From: Rossellomorea pakistanensis
GTDB taxonomy: Bacteria > Bacillota > Bacilli > Bacillales > Bacillaceae_B
Direction of reading: 5' to 3'
Assembly (NCBI RefSeq): GCF_016908495.1
Contig: NZ_JAFBDZ010000001.1
Location: forward strand, 124,001 to 188,000
Length of the DNA: 64,000 bases
Numbering within the stretch: the stretch's first letter is position 1; every line of letters starts with the position of its first letter. The translations under genes and the position numbers were made by a program. Below the pieces are notes generated by a model that had not been told where the DNA came from, made no database searches, and saw only the letters and a list, made by a program, of their open reading frames with translations. Below, piece by piece: positions 45,833-54,642 of this stretch.

Positions 45833-46647
45833 ATGAATTTATTCACAAGCAATTTAATATTCATTGCTATCTTGCTATTAATTGTGACCATGATTGAAAC
45901 CCTGGCCTACTCTACTAGAATTTCTGGAGCTAGAGTGAAATTAATAGCAACCGCCGTATCGTTATTTAGCACTCTTGTTATCCTTTCTAGATTTTCGACC
46001 ATGTTTCAACAGCCTCTTACAGGCAAACTAATTGTAGAAGCACCTGAAACCAATCAATTAGCCTTTTTAGAGGATTAATTTCGAATTCTAATTGCTGTCA
46101 CATCAATAGGAGTATGCTTAGGAATTCTCCTTTTTCCAACATTCATTCAAATTTTTTCGAGAGCCATAATTCAGCTTTCGAATGAAAAAGGTTCTATTAT
46201 TACTTTAATAAAAAATGGTGTAATTTAAATGGCCTAATGAAGCTTTTTTCTTGTATCAAATTGCCACGACTTTCCGATTTGAACGGAATTACATTACAGA
46301 CCATTCCTAAGCGTCTTTTTGTTACTAATGTGATGATTACAGCTATCTATACTGTAGGGGTGTTATCCTCAGTTTTTGCCTCTTTGTTAGTGCCAGAGAT
46401 TTATGCACAGACGGCAGTTTTATCATCTGGTATCATAAATGGAATCGCGACGATCCTATTAACCTTATTTATTGACCCTAGGGCATCCGTCTTAGCAGAC
46501 CGAGTCGTTAAGAATGAAAGTAAATATATTTATTTGAAAAGCTATTCCTTGACCATGATTAGCTCGAAGCTAGTCGGAACAGTTGTGGCACAACTACTAT
46601 TTATCCCAGCTGCCTATTATGTCGCTTGGTTTTCAAAGTGGATTTAA
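45833..46647 (+). pseudogene. amj: amj (alternate lipid II flippase) with stop codons and frameshift
   Basis: The first frame encodes the Amj N-terminus (IVTMIETLAYSTRISGARVK, SRFSTMFQQPLTGKL), stops at TAA 46076-46078, and continues in frame as FRILIAVTSIGVCLGILLFP to a second TAA at 46226-46228. The rest of the protein (TIPKRLFVTNVMITAIYTVG, SGIINGIATILLTLFIDP, AQLLFIPAAYYVAWF) lies in another frame from about 46237 to 46647. Amj flips lipid II across the membrane as a backup for MurJ; this copy cannot be made in one piece. Confidence 0.8.
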
Positions 46648-46973
46648 TTTCCTCATAAAGAACTAATGTATTTTGTCATAAATTTAGGTGCCCGAAATAA
46701 ATAGGTACTTCTTTCTAAAGTTTAGACAATTTTCTCAATAAAAATATTCTATCCTGTCACTAAAATGGTAAGATTTGTTCGTTTTGAACAAGTTTCGCCA
46801 TTTTTTTATTTTGTAAAAAAGTATAACCTAAATCAATATCCCTAAATAGTAAAGATCGAGAGTAAGTAAAAGAAAATGAAAGAAAAAGGAAGCTAATATA
46901 GATTTTCTTTTCCTAAATATAGATCAGAATACTTTTTAGAATATTGAGAAAAATATTCCTTGCCATTAAGTTA
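46648..46973. other. Promoter region of the ROK operon
   Basis: About 330 AT-rich bases without a gene. The right end adjoins the palindrome at 46974. A poor -35-like TTGCCA occurs at 46960. Confidence 0.4.
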
Positions 46974-46992
46974 GTTAGTAAAGTTTACTAAC
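46974..46992. promoter_or_regulatory. Perfect palindromic operator for the ROK regulator
   Basis: GTTAGTAAA-G-TTTACTAAC, a perfect 19-bp palindrome, 22 bases upstream of the regulator's start. Its form is like XylR-type ROK operators (GTTAGTTT ... AAACTAAC). Likely autoregulation and control of the whole downstream operon. Confidence 0.75.
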
Positions 46993-47014
46993 TTCTTAAC
47001 GTAAGGAGCTTGGT

Positions 47015-48214
47015 ATGGAATTTTCAAAAAGAGGAACTCCAGGAGAATTAAAAGTTCAAAACATGAAATTGCTGTTAAAGCATATTCGTGAGAATGCACC
47101 AGTATCACGTGCAGAGCTTTCTGATCAGTGTTCTATTAGTAAGCCAACCGTTTCTAATCTTGTCGAGGAACTTTTGAATGAAGGATGGATCATGGAGAAA
47201 CAGAGTAAGGAAGCTTCTATATTAGGTGGTCGAAAGCCCGTTTATCTCTATTTTAATCATCATGCAGCTTATGCTGTAGGGGTCGATATTGGTGGTACGA
47301 ATACAATGATGGTTCTAACGGATTTAAGTGGGATGATTTTAGCTGAAACTACGTTTCCAACGCAAATCCATTTAAACGAACGGTTGTTAGACAAAATTGA
47401 CTATTCATTAGCTTCTCTTTTAAGAGAAACTGGAGTACCCACAGAAAAAATCCTAGGTGTTGGAATTGGTGCACCAGGTATGACGGATGTGAAAAATGGA
47501 GTAGTCATTGATGCCCCGAGCTTGGGATGGATAAACTATCCATTAAAAGCTGAAGCAGAAATGAAGTTGAAGCTTCCCGTCTATCTTGATAATGATGTAA
47601 ATGTTGCTGTTCTTGGGGAGAGCTGGCTTGGGGCAGCAAAAGGGAAGAACACTATTCTGTTGGTTTCGATTGGAACAGGGGTCGGCAGTGGCATCATGAT
47701 TGATGGGAAGTTATATCGGGGAAACAGCTTTGCTGCTGGTGAAATAGGTTTTATGGTAACAGATAGCCAAACGATGTTAGAAACGAATGACAGTTTTAAA
47801 GGGTATGGATTTTTAGATCGCCGGGTAGGTGGGCAAGGTATTGTTAAGCGGATGATGAAAATCGCAGAACCCTATAAAGAACATCCCTATGCAAACAGTC
47901 CTCCATCTGTAAAGGAAATTTTTGAAGATGCAATGCAAGGAGATGAGTTAGCCTTATCATGTGTTGAAGATGTCATCCTACAGCTCGGGATTGGACTTTC
48001 AAATGCGATATCGTTGCTAAATCCTGAGGTGGTCCTTTTAGGAGGTGGAATTTCCAATAGTGGACATTGGTTCTTGCCAAGGGTAGAGGAAATCGTAAAG
48101 AGTTTGACCCCTGTTCAGGCAGATATTAAGTTAGCTACTCTAGGTGATAGGGGGGGAGTACTAGGAGCGGTTTCATTGCTATTGAATGAACATGAAAGTA
48201 TTTTAAAAATGTAA
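47015..48214 (+). CDS. ROK family transcriptional repressor
   Basis: 399 residues: N-terminal winged helix (about 10-75; NAPVSRAELSDQCSISKPTVSNLVEELLNEGWI) and a ROK sugar-kinase-like domain (about 80-390; VGVDIGGTNTMMVL ATP-site, GIGAPGMTD, LDNDVNVAVLGESWLGA, SIGTGVGSGI, GEIGFM, GGGISNSG). The zinc-binding cluster HxnGCxxCxC of ROK sugar kinases is absent (the region reads GFMVTDSQTM), as in many regulators. Ligand probably a sugar or sugar-like molecule. AAGGAG precedes ATG 47015. First gene of a six-gene operon. Confidence 0.92.
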   Translation: MEFSKRGTPGELKVQNMKLLLKHIRENAPVSRAELSDQCSISKPTVSNLVEELLNEGWIMEKQSKEASILGGRKPVYLYFNHHAAYAVGVDIGGTNTMMVLTDLSGMILAETTFPTQIHLNERLLDKIDYSLASLLRETGVPTEKILGVGIGAPGMTDVKNGVVIDAPSLGWINYPLKAEAEMKLKLPVYLDNDVNVAVLGESWLGAAKGKNTILLVSIGTGVGSGIMIDGKLYRGNSFAAGEIGFMVTDSQTMLETNDSFKGYGFLDRRVGGQGIVKRMMKIAEPYKEHPYANSPPSVKEIFEDAMQGDELALSCVEDVILQLGIGLSNAISLLNPEVVLLGGGISNSGHWFLPRVEEIVKSLTPVQADIKLATLGDRGGVLGAVSLLLNEHESILKM

Positions 48215-48227
48215 AGGGGTTGTGAAG

Positions 48228-50729
48228 ATGAGAAAATGGCATTTGCTCTTATTCATTCTATTACTGATTGGGTCCTCATTCACTCCAGCTATGGCCAAAG
48301 AAGAACTACAACATGATAAAGAATTATGGAGCGCTGTTAAACCATTGGATACGATAATGAGTTTCATGAATACAGGTGCACACCCTGATGATGAAAGAAG
48401 TCATTTGCTCGCTTATTTATCGAGGGGTCTTGGAGTTCATACGGCTAGTATTATCGCTAACCGAGGTGAAGGCGGACAAAATGAAATTGGTGGTGAACTG
48501 GGGAACGGTCTTGGAATCATCCGATCACGTGAAATGATCGAAGCTTCTAAAGTAACTGGAGTAAAAGTCTTTCATTTAAGCGAAACAACAAGTGATGAAA
48601 TTTACGACTTTGGCTTTTCAAAATCTCCAGCCGAAACGTTGGAAAAATGGGGAGAAGAAGTTACGTATGAACGTTTTATCCGATTGATTCGTGAATATCA
48701 GCCTGATATTGTCATGCCATCCTTCTTAGACGTTGAAAGTCAGCATGGCCATCATCGTGCAATCAATCAATTAAGTTTGAAAGCCTTTGAGGATGCAGCT
48801 GACCCGAATGTATTTCCAGAGCAACTTGATGAAGGGCTGGAAACATGGCAGATCAAGAAGCTTTATTTACCAGCCAATGCAGAAAATGCCACGATTGGTG
48901 TGGAAGTCGGTGATTATGACCCTGTTTACGGGAAGACATACCCTCAAATCGGTGAAGAATCACGTTACCTTCATAAAAGCCAAGGAATGGGAAGAGAGAT
49001 AGAACCAGGTCCGCAAACAGAATACTTAAAACTTGTAAAATCTTCAGTGGGTGATATTCCCGATAAGGAATCCTCTATTTTTGAAGGCATTAGCTATAAT
49101 TTCAACGAATATGCTAAAACACTGAAAAAAGGAGATAACCGTATTAAAGGCAGCCTTCAAAAGCTTCATAAAGAATTAGAAGAAGTGAAAGATGCTTACC
49201 CTCGACATGAAGAGGTCTTAAAAGAATCTCATGAAGCGTTAAAAGAAGTTCGCAAAACGATAAAGAAAGTAAATAAATTCTCCTTCCGAGAAGTAGACAA
49301 AAATGATCTTCTCCATCGATTAGAGGTAAAAGAAACACAGCTTCAAAATGTAAGTATGGTGGCATCTCAAATAAATGTAAAGGTAGATGTAAAAAAACCA
49401 GTACTAACTCAAGGAACGAAGACAAGTGTTGCCATAGAAATTGTAAATCAAGGGAAAGAAACATTAAAAGAGTTGGATCTCTCCCTACTCGTTCCAAAAG
49501 ATTGGGAAGTGAAAGGAAATAAGAAAACAGAAACATTAGAGACGGGTGAAAAAACAACTGCTCATTTCATCGTAACAGTCTCTGATAAAGCTAATTATTA
49601 TCAACCTTACGAGGAGGAGGTCTTAGCAACAAAGGTGACCTATAAAGTCGGAAAGGAAGAAGCGTCAATAACAGCTTTTCCTGAAGAAACGATAGCAGTC
49701 CTTCCGGAAATTGGATTAAAAGCAGATGTTGAATCGCTTGTCGTTAATACGGCTCAACCCAGACAGGAAAAAAAGGTAACAATTACGGCTACAAATTACA
49801 CGGGATCAGATATAAGTACCCAAGTGAATTTAGACCTTCCAGAAGGCTGGGATCCAGTAAAAGCCCAAACCCTTTCTTTTAAAAATGGGGAAAAGGAGAA
49901 ACAAGTATCCTTTTCCATAACAACACCTGAAGTAATGAGCAATGAAAAGTTTTCCATCACTCCCGTTGCAACAATCAATGGTGAAAAATTTAATACTACC
50001 GTCCAAGAAATCTCCTATGACCATATTGGAACCTTTTACTACCTTAAATCTGCTGCCATTGAAGGTGTTGCTTTTGACTTACAATTCCCTGACAACCTTA
50101 AAGTAGGTTATATTGAATCGGGTTTTGATAAAGTAGCAGATCAACTATTAGAGGTAGGAATGGATCTAACCAAAATTACGGATGTCGCTTCAGAAGACCT
50201 GTCACAATACGACACGATTGTGACGGGAATTAGGGCTTACTTATCTCGAGAAGACCTCCTTCAGAATAATCAAAAACTACTTGAATATGCTCATAATGGT
50301 GGTCATGTCGTCGTCCAGTATAACAAACCAGGAGACAATTGGGACCCTGATACTACGGCGCCATTCCCATTAACGATTGGGAGTCCATCCATTGAATGGA
50401 GGGTGACGGACGAAGAATCTGAATATAACATTACAAAACCAGATCACCCGTTATTGAATCAACCAAATAAAATTACTGCTCAGGATTGGAAAGGTTGGGT
50501 ACAAGAGCGAGGCTTATACTATCCAATGCAGTGGGATGACAACTATGAAACATTCCTAACCATGACAGATCTTGATGGGGATCAATTTGAAGGGGGAATT
50601 TTAATGACCGATTATGGTGAAGGGTCGTACCTATACACAAATCTTGTTTGGTATCGACAAATTCAAGCTCAAGTTCCAGGAGGCTACCGGATCTTCACAA
50701 ACTTAATCAGCCATGGGAAAAATCAGTAA
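48228..50729 (+). CDS. Secreted PIG-L family deacetylase with NEW3-like and amidotransferase-like domains
   Basis: 833 residues. Signal peptide (about 1-23, AMAKE). PIG-L domain (about 40-300): AHPDDE metal motif at residues 51-56, NRGEGGQNEIG, and the second zinc site in SQHGHHRAI. A helical linker (about 290-375), two beta domains of NEW3 type (about 380-600; KTSVAIEIVNQGKETLKELDL, QEKKVTITATNYTGSD), and a C-terminal class-I glutamine amidotransferase-like fold (about 610-833; KVGYIESGFDKVADQL, YDTIVTGIRAYL). It should remove an acyl group from an N-acylated sugar or amine outside the cell. ATG 48228 has AAAGGGG upstream. 13 bases after the ROK gene. Confidence 0.85.
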   Translation: MRKWHLLLFILLLIGSSFTPAMAKEELQHDKELWSAVKPLDTIMSFMNTGAHPDDERSHLLAYLSRGLGVHTASIIANRGEGGQNEIGGELGNGLGIIRSREMIEASKVTGVKVFHLSETTSDEIYDFGFSKSPAETLEKWGEEVTYERFIRLIREYQPDIVMPSFLDVESQHGHHRAINQLSLKAFEDAADPNVFPEQLDEGLETWQIKKLYLPANAENATIGVEVGDYDPVYGKTYPQIGEESRYLHKSQGMGREIEPGPQTEYLKLVKSSVGDIPDKESSIFEGISYNFNEYAKTLKKGDNRIKGSLQKLHKELEEVKDAYPRHEEVLKESHEALKEVRKTIKKVNKFSFREVDKNDLLHRLEVKETQLQNVSMVASQINVKVDVKKPVLTQGTKTSVAIEIVNQGKETLKELDLSLLVPKDWEVKGNKKTETLETGEKTTAHFIVTVSDKANYYQPYEEEVLATKVTYKVGKEEASITAFPEETIAVLPEIGLKADVESLVVNTAQPRQEKKVTITATNYTGSDISTQVNLDLPEGWDPVKAQTLSFKNGEKEKQVSFSITTPEVMSNEKFSITPVATINGEKFNTTVQEISYDHIGTFYYLKSAAIEGVAFDLQFPDNLKVGYIESGFDKVADQLLEVGMDLTKITDVASEDLSQYDTIVTGIRAYLSREDLLQNNQKLLEYAHNGGHVVVQYNKPGDNWDPDTTAPFPLTIGSPSIEWRVTDEESEYNITKPDHPLLNQPNKITAQDWKGWVQERGLYYPMQWDDNYETFLTMTDLDGDQFEGGILMTDYGEGSYLYTNLVWYRQIQAQVPGGYRIFTNLISHGKNQ

Positions 50730-50756
50730 CTATATAAAACAAAGGGGGAAGTTGTT

Positions 50757-51830
50757 TTGAAAAAATTATTGACTATTGGTTTGGGTGCTGCCCTTTTTCT
50801 AGGGGGCTGTATGGCGGACAGCTCTAGTAGTAACAACAATACAGAAGACAATGAGAATACTGAAGAGAAATTAGAGGAGAAAGTAGTCATTTATTCTCCG
50901 CATGGCAAAGATATTTTAGGACAGTTTGAGAAAAGGTTTGAAAAAGAGCATAGCAATGTGGATGTGCAATGGCTGGATATGGGATCACAGGAAGTACTTG
51001 ACCGTGTTCGATCTGAAGCGAAGAATGCACAGGCAGATATCTGGTGGGGAGCACCATCTGTCATGTTTGATCAAGCAAAGGACGAAGGATTATTAGCAGA
51101 ATATAAGCCTTCTTATGCGGAATCTCTAAATGATTCACACCATGATGAAGATTGGATGTGGACTGGAACAAGCCAGACACCAGAGGTAATCTTATACAAT
51201 ACGAAAGAAGTTTCTAAGGAGGAAGCACCAAAGGATTGGGATGATCTTCTTGATGAAAAGTGGAAGGATGAAATCATCATACGCTATCCTCTTGCATCAG
51301 GGACGATGAGAACGATTTATTCTGCGATGATCTATCGCGAAGATCCGAACGATCCTACTAAAGGGTATGAATGGTTAAAACAGCTTGACCAAAATACAAA
51401 GGAATATAGCGCGAACCCTGAAATGATGTATAACAAGGTGGCGAAAGGTGAAGGGTCGATTTCCGTTTGGAATATGCCAGACACCGTTATGCTGAAGGAA
51501 GAAAAGGGCTATCCGTTCGAATTTATTATTCCAGAGAGTGGTACCCCCGTACTAACGGAAGGAATAGCGATCGTGAAAGATGCTCCACATCGGAAAGCAG
51601 CTGAAGCGTTCTATGAATTTGTTAACAGTAAAGAAGCCGCTAAGATTTTAGCTGAAGAGCATTATCGAATTCCAACCAGAACAGATGTGGACGATTTACC
51701 GGAATGGATTGCTGAAACGGAAATTAAAGAAATGGATGTTGATTGGAAAGTATTCCAAGAAAACGAAGAGGATTGGATGAAGTATTGGGACGAAAACATA
51801 AAGAACAAATCAAAGGAAGTCAAGGAGTAG
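50757..51830 (+). CDS. ABC transporter substrate-binding lipoprotein (iron/polyamine-type, family 1)
   Basis: 357 residues. Lipobox LGGC (Cys about 18), Ser/Asn/Glu linker, then a type II periplasmic-binding fold: VVIYSPHGKDILGQFEKRFE, ADIWWGAPSVMFDQAK, VILYNTKEV, PLASGTMRTIYSAM, PVLTEGIAIVKDAPH. Belongs to the AfuA/FbpA-like group that binds Fe(III) or small anionic/organic ligands, so the cargo cannot be read directly. TTG 50757 with AAAGGGGGAA upstream. 27 bases after the deacetylase gene. Confidence 0.88.
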   Translation: MKKLLTIGLGAALFLGGCMADSSSSNNNTEDNENTEEKLEEKVVIYSPHGKDILGQFEKRFEKEHSNVDVQWLDMGSQEVLDRVRSEAKNAQADIWWGAPSVMFDQAKDEGLLAEYKPSYAESLNDSHHDEDWMWTGTSQTPEVILYNTKEVSKEEAPKDWDDLLDEKWKDEIIIRYPLASGTMRTIYSAMIYREDPNDPTKGYEWLKQLDQNTKEYSANPEMMYNKVAKGEGSISVWNMPDTVMLKEEKGYPFEFIIPESGTPVLTEGIAIVKDAPHRKAAEAFYEFVNSKEAAKILAEEHYRIPTRTDVDDLPEWIAETEIKEMDVDWKVFQENEEDWMKYWDENIKNKSKEVKE

Positions 51831-51836
51831 TATACA

Positions 51837-52943
51837 ATGGCATCTGTTGAATTAGAGGGCATTAAAAAAGCGTTTGGTGAGGTAGTGGCCGTTAAAAAGC
51901 TGGATCTTTCCATCAAGGAAGGGGAATTCTTCACCTTCCTTGGCCCTAGTGGCTGTGGTAAGACGACGACATTAAGAATGATCGCTGGATTTTATTACCC
52001 TACAGAAGGAACAGTGAAGTTCAGCCAGAAGGATATGACAAAAGTAGCTCCAGAGAAACGTAATACAGGAATGGTGTTTCAAAACTATGCCCTTTTTCCT
52101 CATATGACTGTATTCGAAAACGTCGCTTTTGGTTTAAAGGTCCGAAAATTATCTAAATCCGAAACCCAAATGAGGGTTCATGATGTATTAAAAAAAGTTC
52201 GGTTAGAGCAATACTCGAAGAGGCAGGTAAGCCAATTAAGCGGCGGACAACAGCAGCGGGTGGCTTTAGCTCGAGCACTTGTGATTGAACCTGACATTCT
52301 ATTGTTAGATGAACCACTTTCCAATCTTGATGCAAGATTAAGAGATGAAATGAGAACGGAAATATTAAGGCTGCAAAAAGATTATCGAATCACCACTATT
52401 TATGTTACTCACGACCAGGTCGAGGCGTTAACCATGAGCGATCGCATCGCTGTATTTAATTTCGGGGTATGTCATCAGATCGGCAGTCCAAAGGAAATAT
52501 ACAATCAACCTGTCAATGATTTTGTTGCCAGTTTCATAGGAGAAATTAATCTATTGAACTGTGAATTGATAAACCGAAAAGAACAGGAAAGCTGTACCGT
52601 TAAACTATTAGATATACCAGATAAAACCTTTTACCTTTACACAGAAAAAATCGAAGAGGGACTACCACCCAGCTCGCCCTTAAAGCTATTAATTAGACCG
52701 GAAGGGGTTGAACTAAGTCTAACAGAACTCCACGAAGAAAACGTTTTAAAAGGGACCGTAAGCTTAGCGCAATTTACTGGAACCTCGGTAAATTTACACA
52801 TTCAAGTCAATGAAAAGGTGATGATTAAAGCCTTGGCACTTAACAAAGGGGAACTCGGTTGGATTGAAAATGGAACAACGATTTGGATACGCTTACCAAA
52901 GGAGCAGATGCGAATCGTACCGAGTATTTTGGGAGTGGATTAG
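51837..52943 (+). CDS. ABC transporter ATPase (FbpC/PotA-like)
   Basis: 368 residues. Walker [10 protein letters not shown] (about residue 37), Q-loop [12 protein letters not shown], signature [15 protein letters not shown], Walker [13 protein letters not shown]-loop THDQ, and a C-terminal TOBE domain (about 280-368) as in spermidine/iron/sulfate importers. Energises the adjacent permease. Six bases after the binding protein gene. Confidence 0.93.
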   Translation: MASVELEGIKKAFGEVVAVKKLDLSIKEGEFFTFLGPSGCGKTTTLRMIAGFYYPTEGTVKFSQKDMTKVAPEKRNTGMVFQNYALFPHMTVFENVAFGLKVRKLSKSETQMRVHDVLKKVRLEQYSKRQVSQLSGGQQQRVALARALVIEPDILLLDEPLSNLDARLRDEMRTEILRLQKDYRITTIYVTHDQVEALTMSDRIAVFNFGVCHQIGSPKEIYNQPVNDFVASFIGEINLLNCELINRKEQESCTVKLLDIPDKTFYLYTEKIEEGLPPSSPLKLLIRPEGVELSLTELHEENVLKGTVSLAQFTGTSVNLHIQVNEKVMIKALALNKGELGWIENGTTIWIRLPKEQMRIVPSILGVD

Positions 52944-52944
52944 G

Positions 52945-54630
52945 ATGAGGAATCCGCAGGTAAGAAAAACAATTTATATTTTGATTCCCATTTGTCTCGT
53001 ATTAATTGCCTATGTTCTTTACCCAAGTTTAAGGACACTAAGTGAAAGCTTTTACTCAGAAGGAAGCTTTACTTTTGAAAATTATCATGAATTCTTTAGC
53101 CCTGAGGCAAGGTCGAATCTAGAAGCATTATGGAATTCCATTTATATATCGGTTCTAACAGTCATCTTTAGCGCATTCATCGGAGTTCCACTTGCTTTTA
53201 TTTTTAATAAATATGATTTTCCAGGGCGAAGCTTCTTTTCCAGTGTTGCCATCATGCCTATTGTCCTGCCATCCCTCGTTGGGGTGATGGCTTTTATGTT
53301 TTTATACGGAGAGACAGGACTCGTCCCAAACATCATCAAAGATTTATTTGGGATGGATGAAGTGCCTTTTAAAATTGGAGGGGTTTCAGGTATTCTCCTT
53401 GTCCATGCCTATACCATGTATGTTTATTTTTATATGACGGTTTCATCAACGATCAATAGCATTGACCCTTCACTAGAAGAAGCCGCCTATAATCTTGGTG
53501 CAAGTCGCTTTGCGGTATTTTGGAAAGTCACATTTCCATTACTAACACCTGCTCTTGTCGCAGCCTCTCTGTTGGTATTCATGGTATCGATGGCTTCCTT
53601 CAGTGCACCATTTTTACTTGCAGGAGGATACCGTGTCTTAAGTCTCCAAATTTATTTTTCAAAAATTAACGGAGACCTGCCTATGGCAGCAACCCAATCC
53701 GTTATTTTATCGGTTGTCTCGATATCCTTCCTTTTGTTTATGAGATGGTTTCAAAATCGTAAGGATTATCGGATGGCATCGAAAGGAATTGGTGCTCACC
53801 GTAGTGAAGTAAGTAATCCGTTTCTGAAATGGGTCATGGTAGCAATGGGGATTGTCGGTGTTGTTGTATTGCTATTGCCGCATATGACCATTTTAATATT
53901 ATCACTTGTACCTGATGGAACTTGGACATGGCAGACATATCCTTCCGTTTTTAATTTCGAAAACTATTTATTACTGTTTAATGATCCATTTATATGGGAT
54001 CCTGTCCGCAATAGTTTAATTCTTGCTACGTTAGCAACATTAGGAAACTTTGTGTTCGGTATGTTTGCATCGTATGTACTAGTAAAGAGAAAATTTGTCG
54101 GTAAAAACTTTCTGGATATTATCGTCATGATTCCGTGGGCATTACCTGCAACAGTAGTGGGAATGAATTTGATATTTGCATTTAACGAGCCGACCCCCTT
54201 TACATTTGGAAAAATATTAGTCGGTTCATTCTGGATTCTCCCGCTTGCCTACTTTGTCAGACATATTCCACTTGTTGTTCGTTCAACAAACGCATCGTTG
54301 GAGCAATTGGATGACTCTGTAGAGGAAGCGGCTAGAAATCTCGGGGCGAGATGGTTTTATACGTTTCGAAGAGTGATTCTTCCTGCTATTATGCCAGGAT
54401 TGTTAGCAGGAACTCTTTTGGCCTTCGTTCAAGCCGTTGGAGAGTTTCCGACATCGGTTTTACTTTATACATTAGAAAATCGTCCGATTTCGATTGAGAT
54501 CATGAATCAATTGCGAATGTTTAATCTTGGTCAAGCGGCAGCATATGGAATGATTCAAATTGGACTGATTGCCATTGTATTGTTTATTTCAAACAAATTC
54601 CTCGGTGTTAAAACCGAACGATCTTTATAG
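52945..54630 (+). CDS. ABC transporter permease, fused two-domain (FbpB/ThiP-like)
   Basis: 561 residues, about twelve membrane helices: a tandem fusion of two importer permease domains, each with its EAA loop (EEAAYNLGASRFAVFWKV near residue 180 and EEAARNLGARWFYTFRRV near 465). One protein therefore forms the whole channel, as in FbpB and ThiP. ATG 52945 begins one base after the ATPase stop; the longer frame is an overlap with the ATPase gene. Confidence 0.93.
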   Translation: MRNPQVRKTIYILIPICLVLIAYVLYPSLRTLSESFYSEGSFTFENYHEFFSPEARSNLEALWNSIYISVLTVIFSAFIGVPLAFIFNKYDFPGRSFFSSVAIMPIVLPSLVGVMAFMFLYGETGLVPNIIKDLFGMDEVPFKIGGVSGILLVHAYTMYVYFYMTVSSTINSIDPSLEEAAYNLGASRFAVFWKVTFPLLTPALVAASLLVFMVSMASFSAPFLLAGGYRVLSLQIYFSKINGDLPMAATQSVILSVVSISFLLFMRWFQNRKDYRMASKGIGAHRSEVSNPFLKWVMVAMGIVGVVVLLLPHMTILILSLVPDGTWTWQTYPSVFNFENYLLLFNDPFIWDPVRNSLILATLATLGNFVFGMFASYVLVKRKFVGKNFLDIIVMIPWALPATVVGMNLIFAFNEPTPFTFGKILVGSFWILPLAYFVRHIPLVVRSTNASLEQLDDSVEEAARNLGARWFYTFRRVILPAIMPGLLAGTLLAFVQAVGEFPTSVLLYTLENRPISIEIMNQLRMFNLGQAAAYGMIQIGLIAIVLFISNKFLGVKTERSL

Positions 54631-54642
54631 AGAGGAGGGTGA

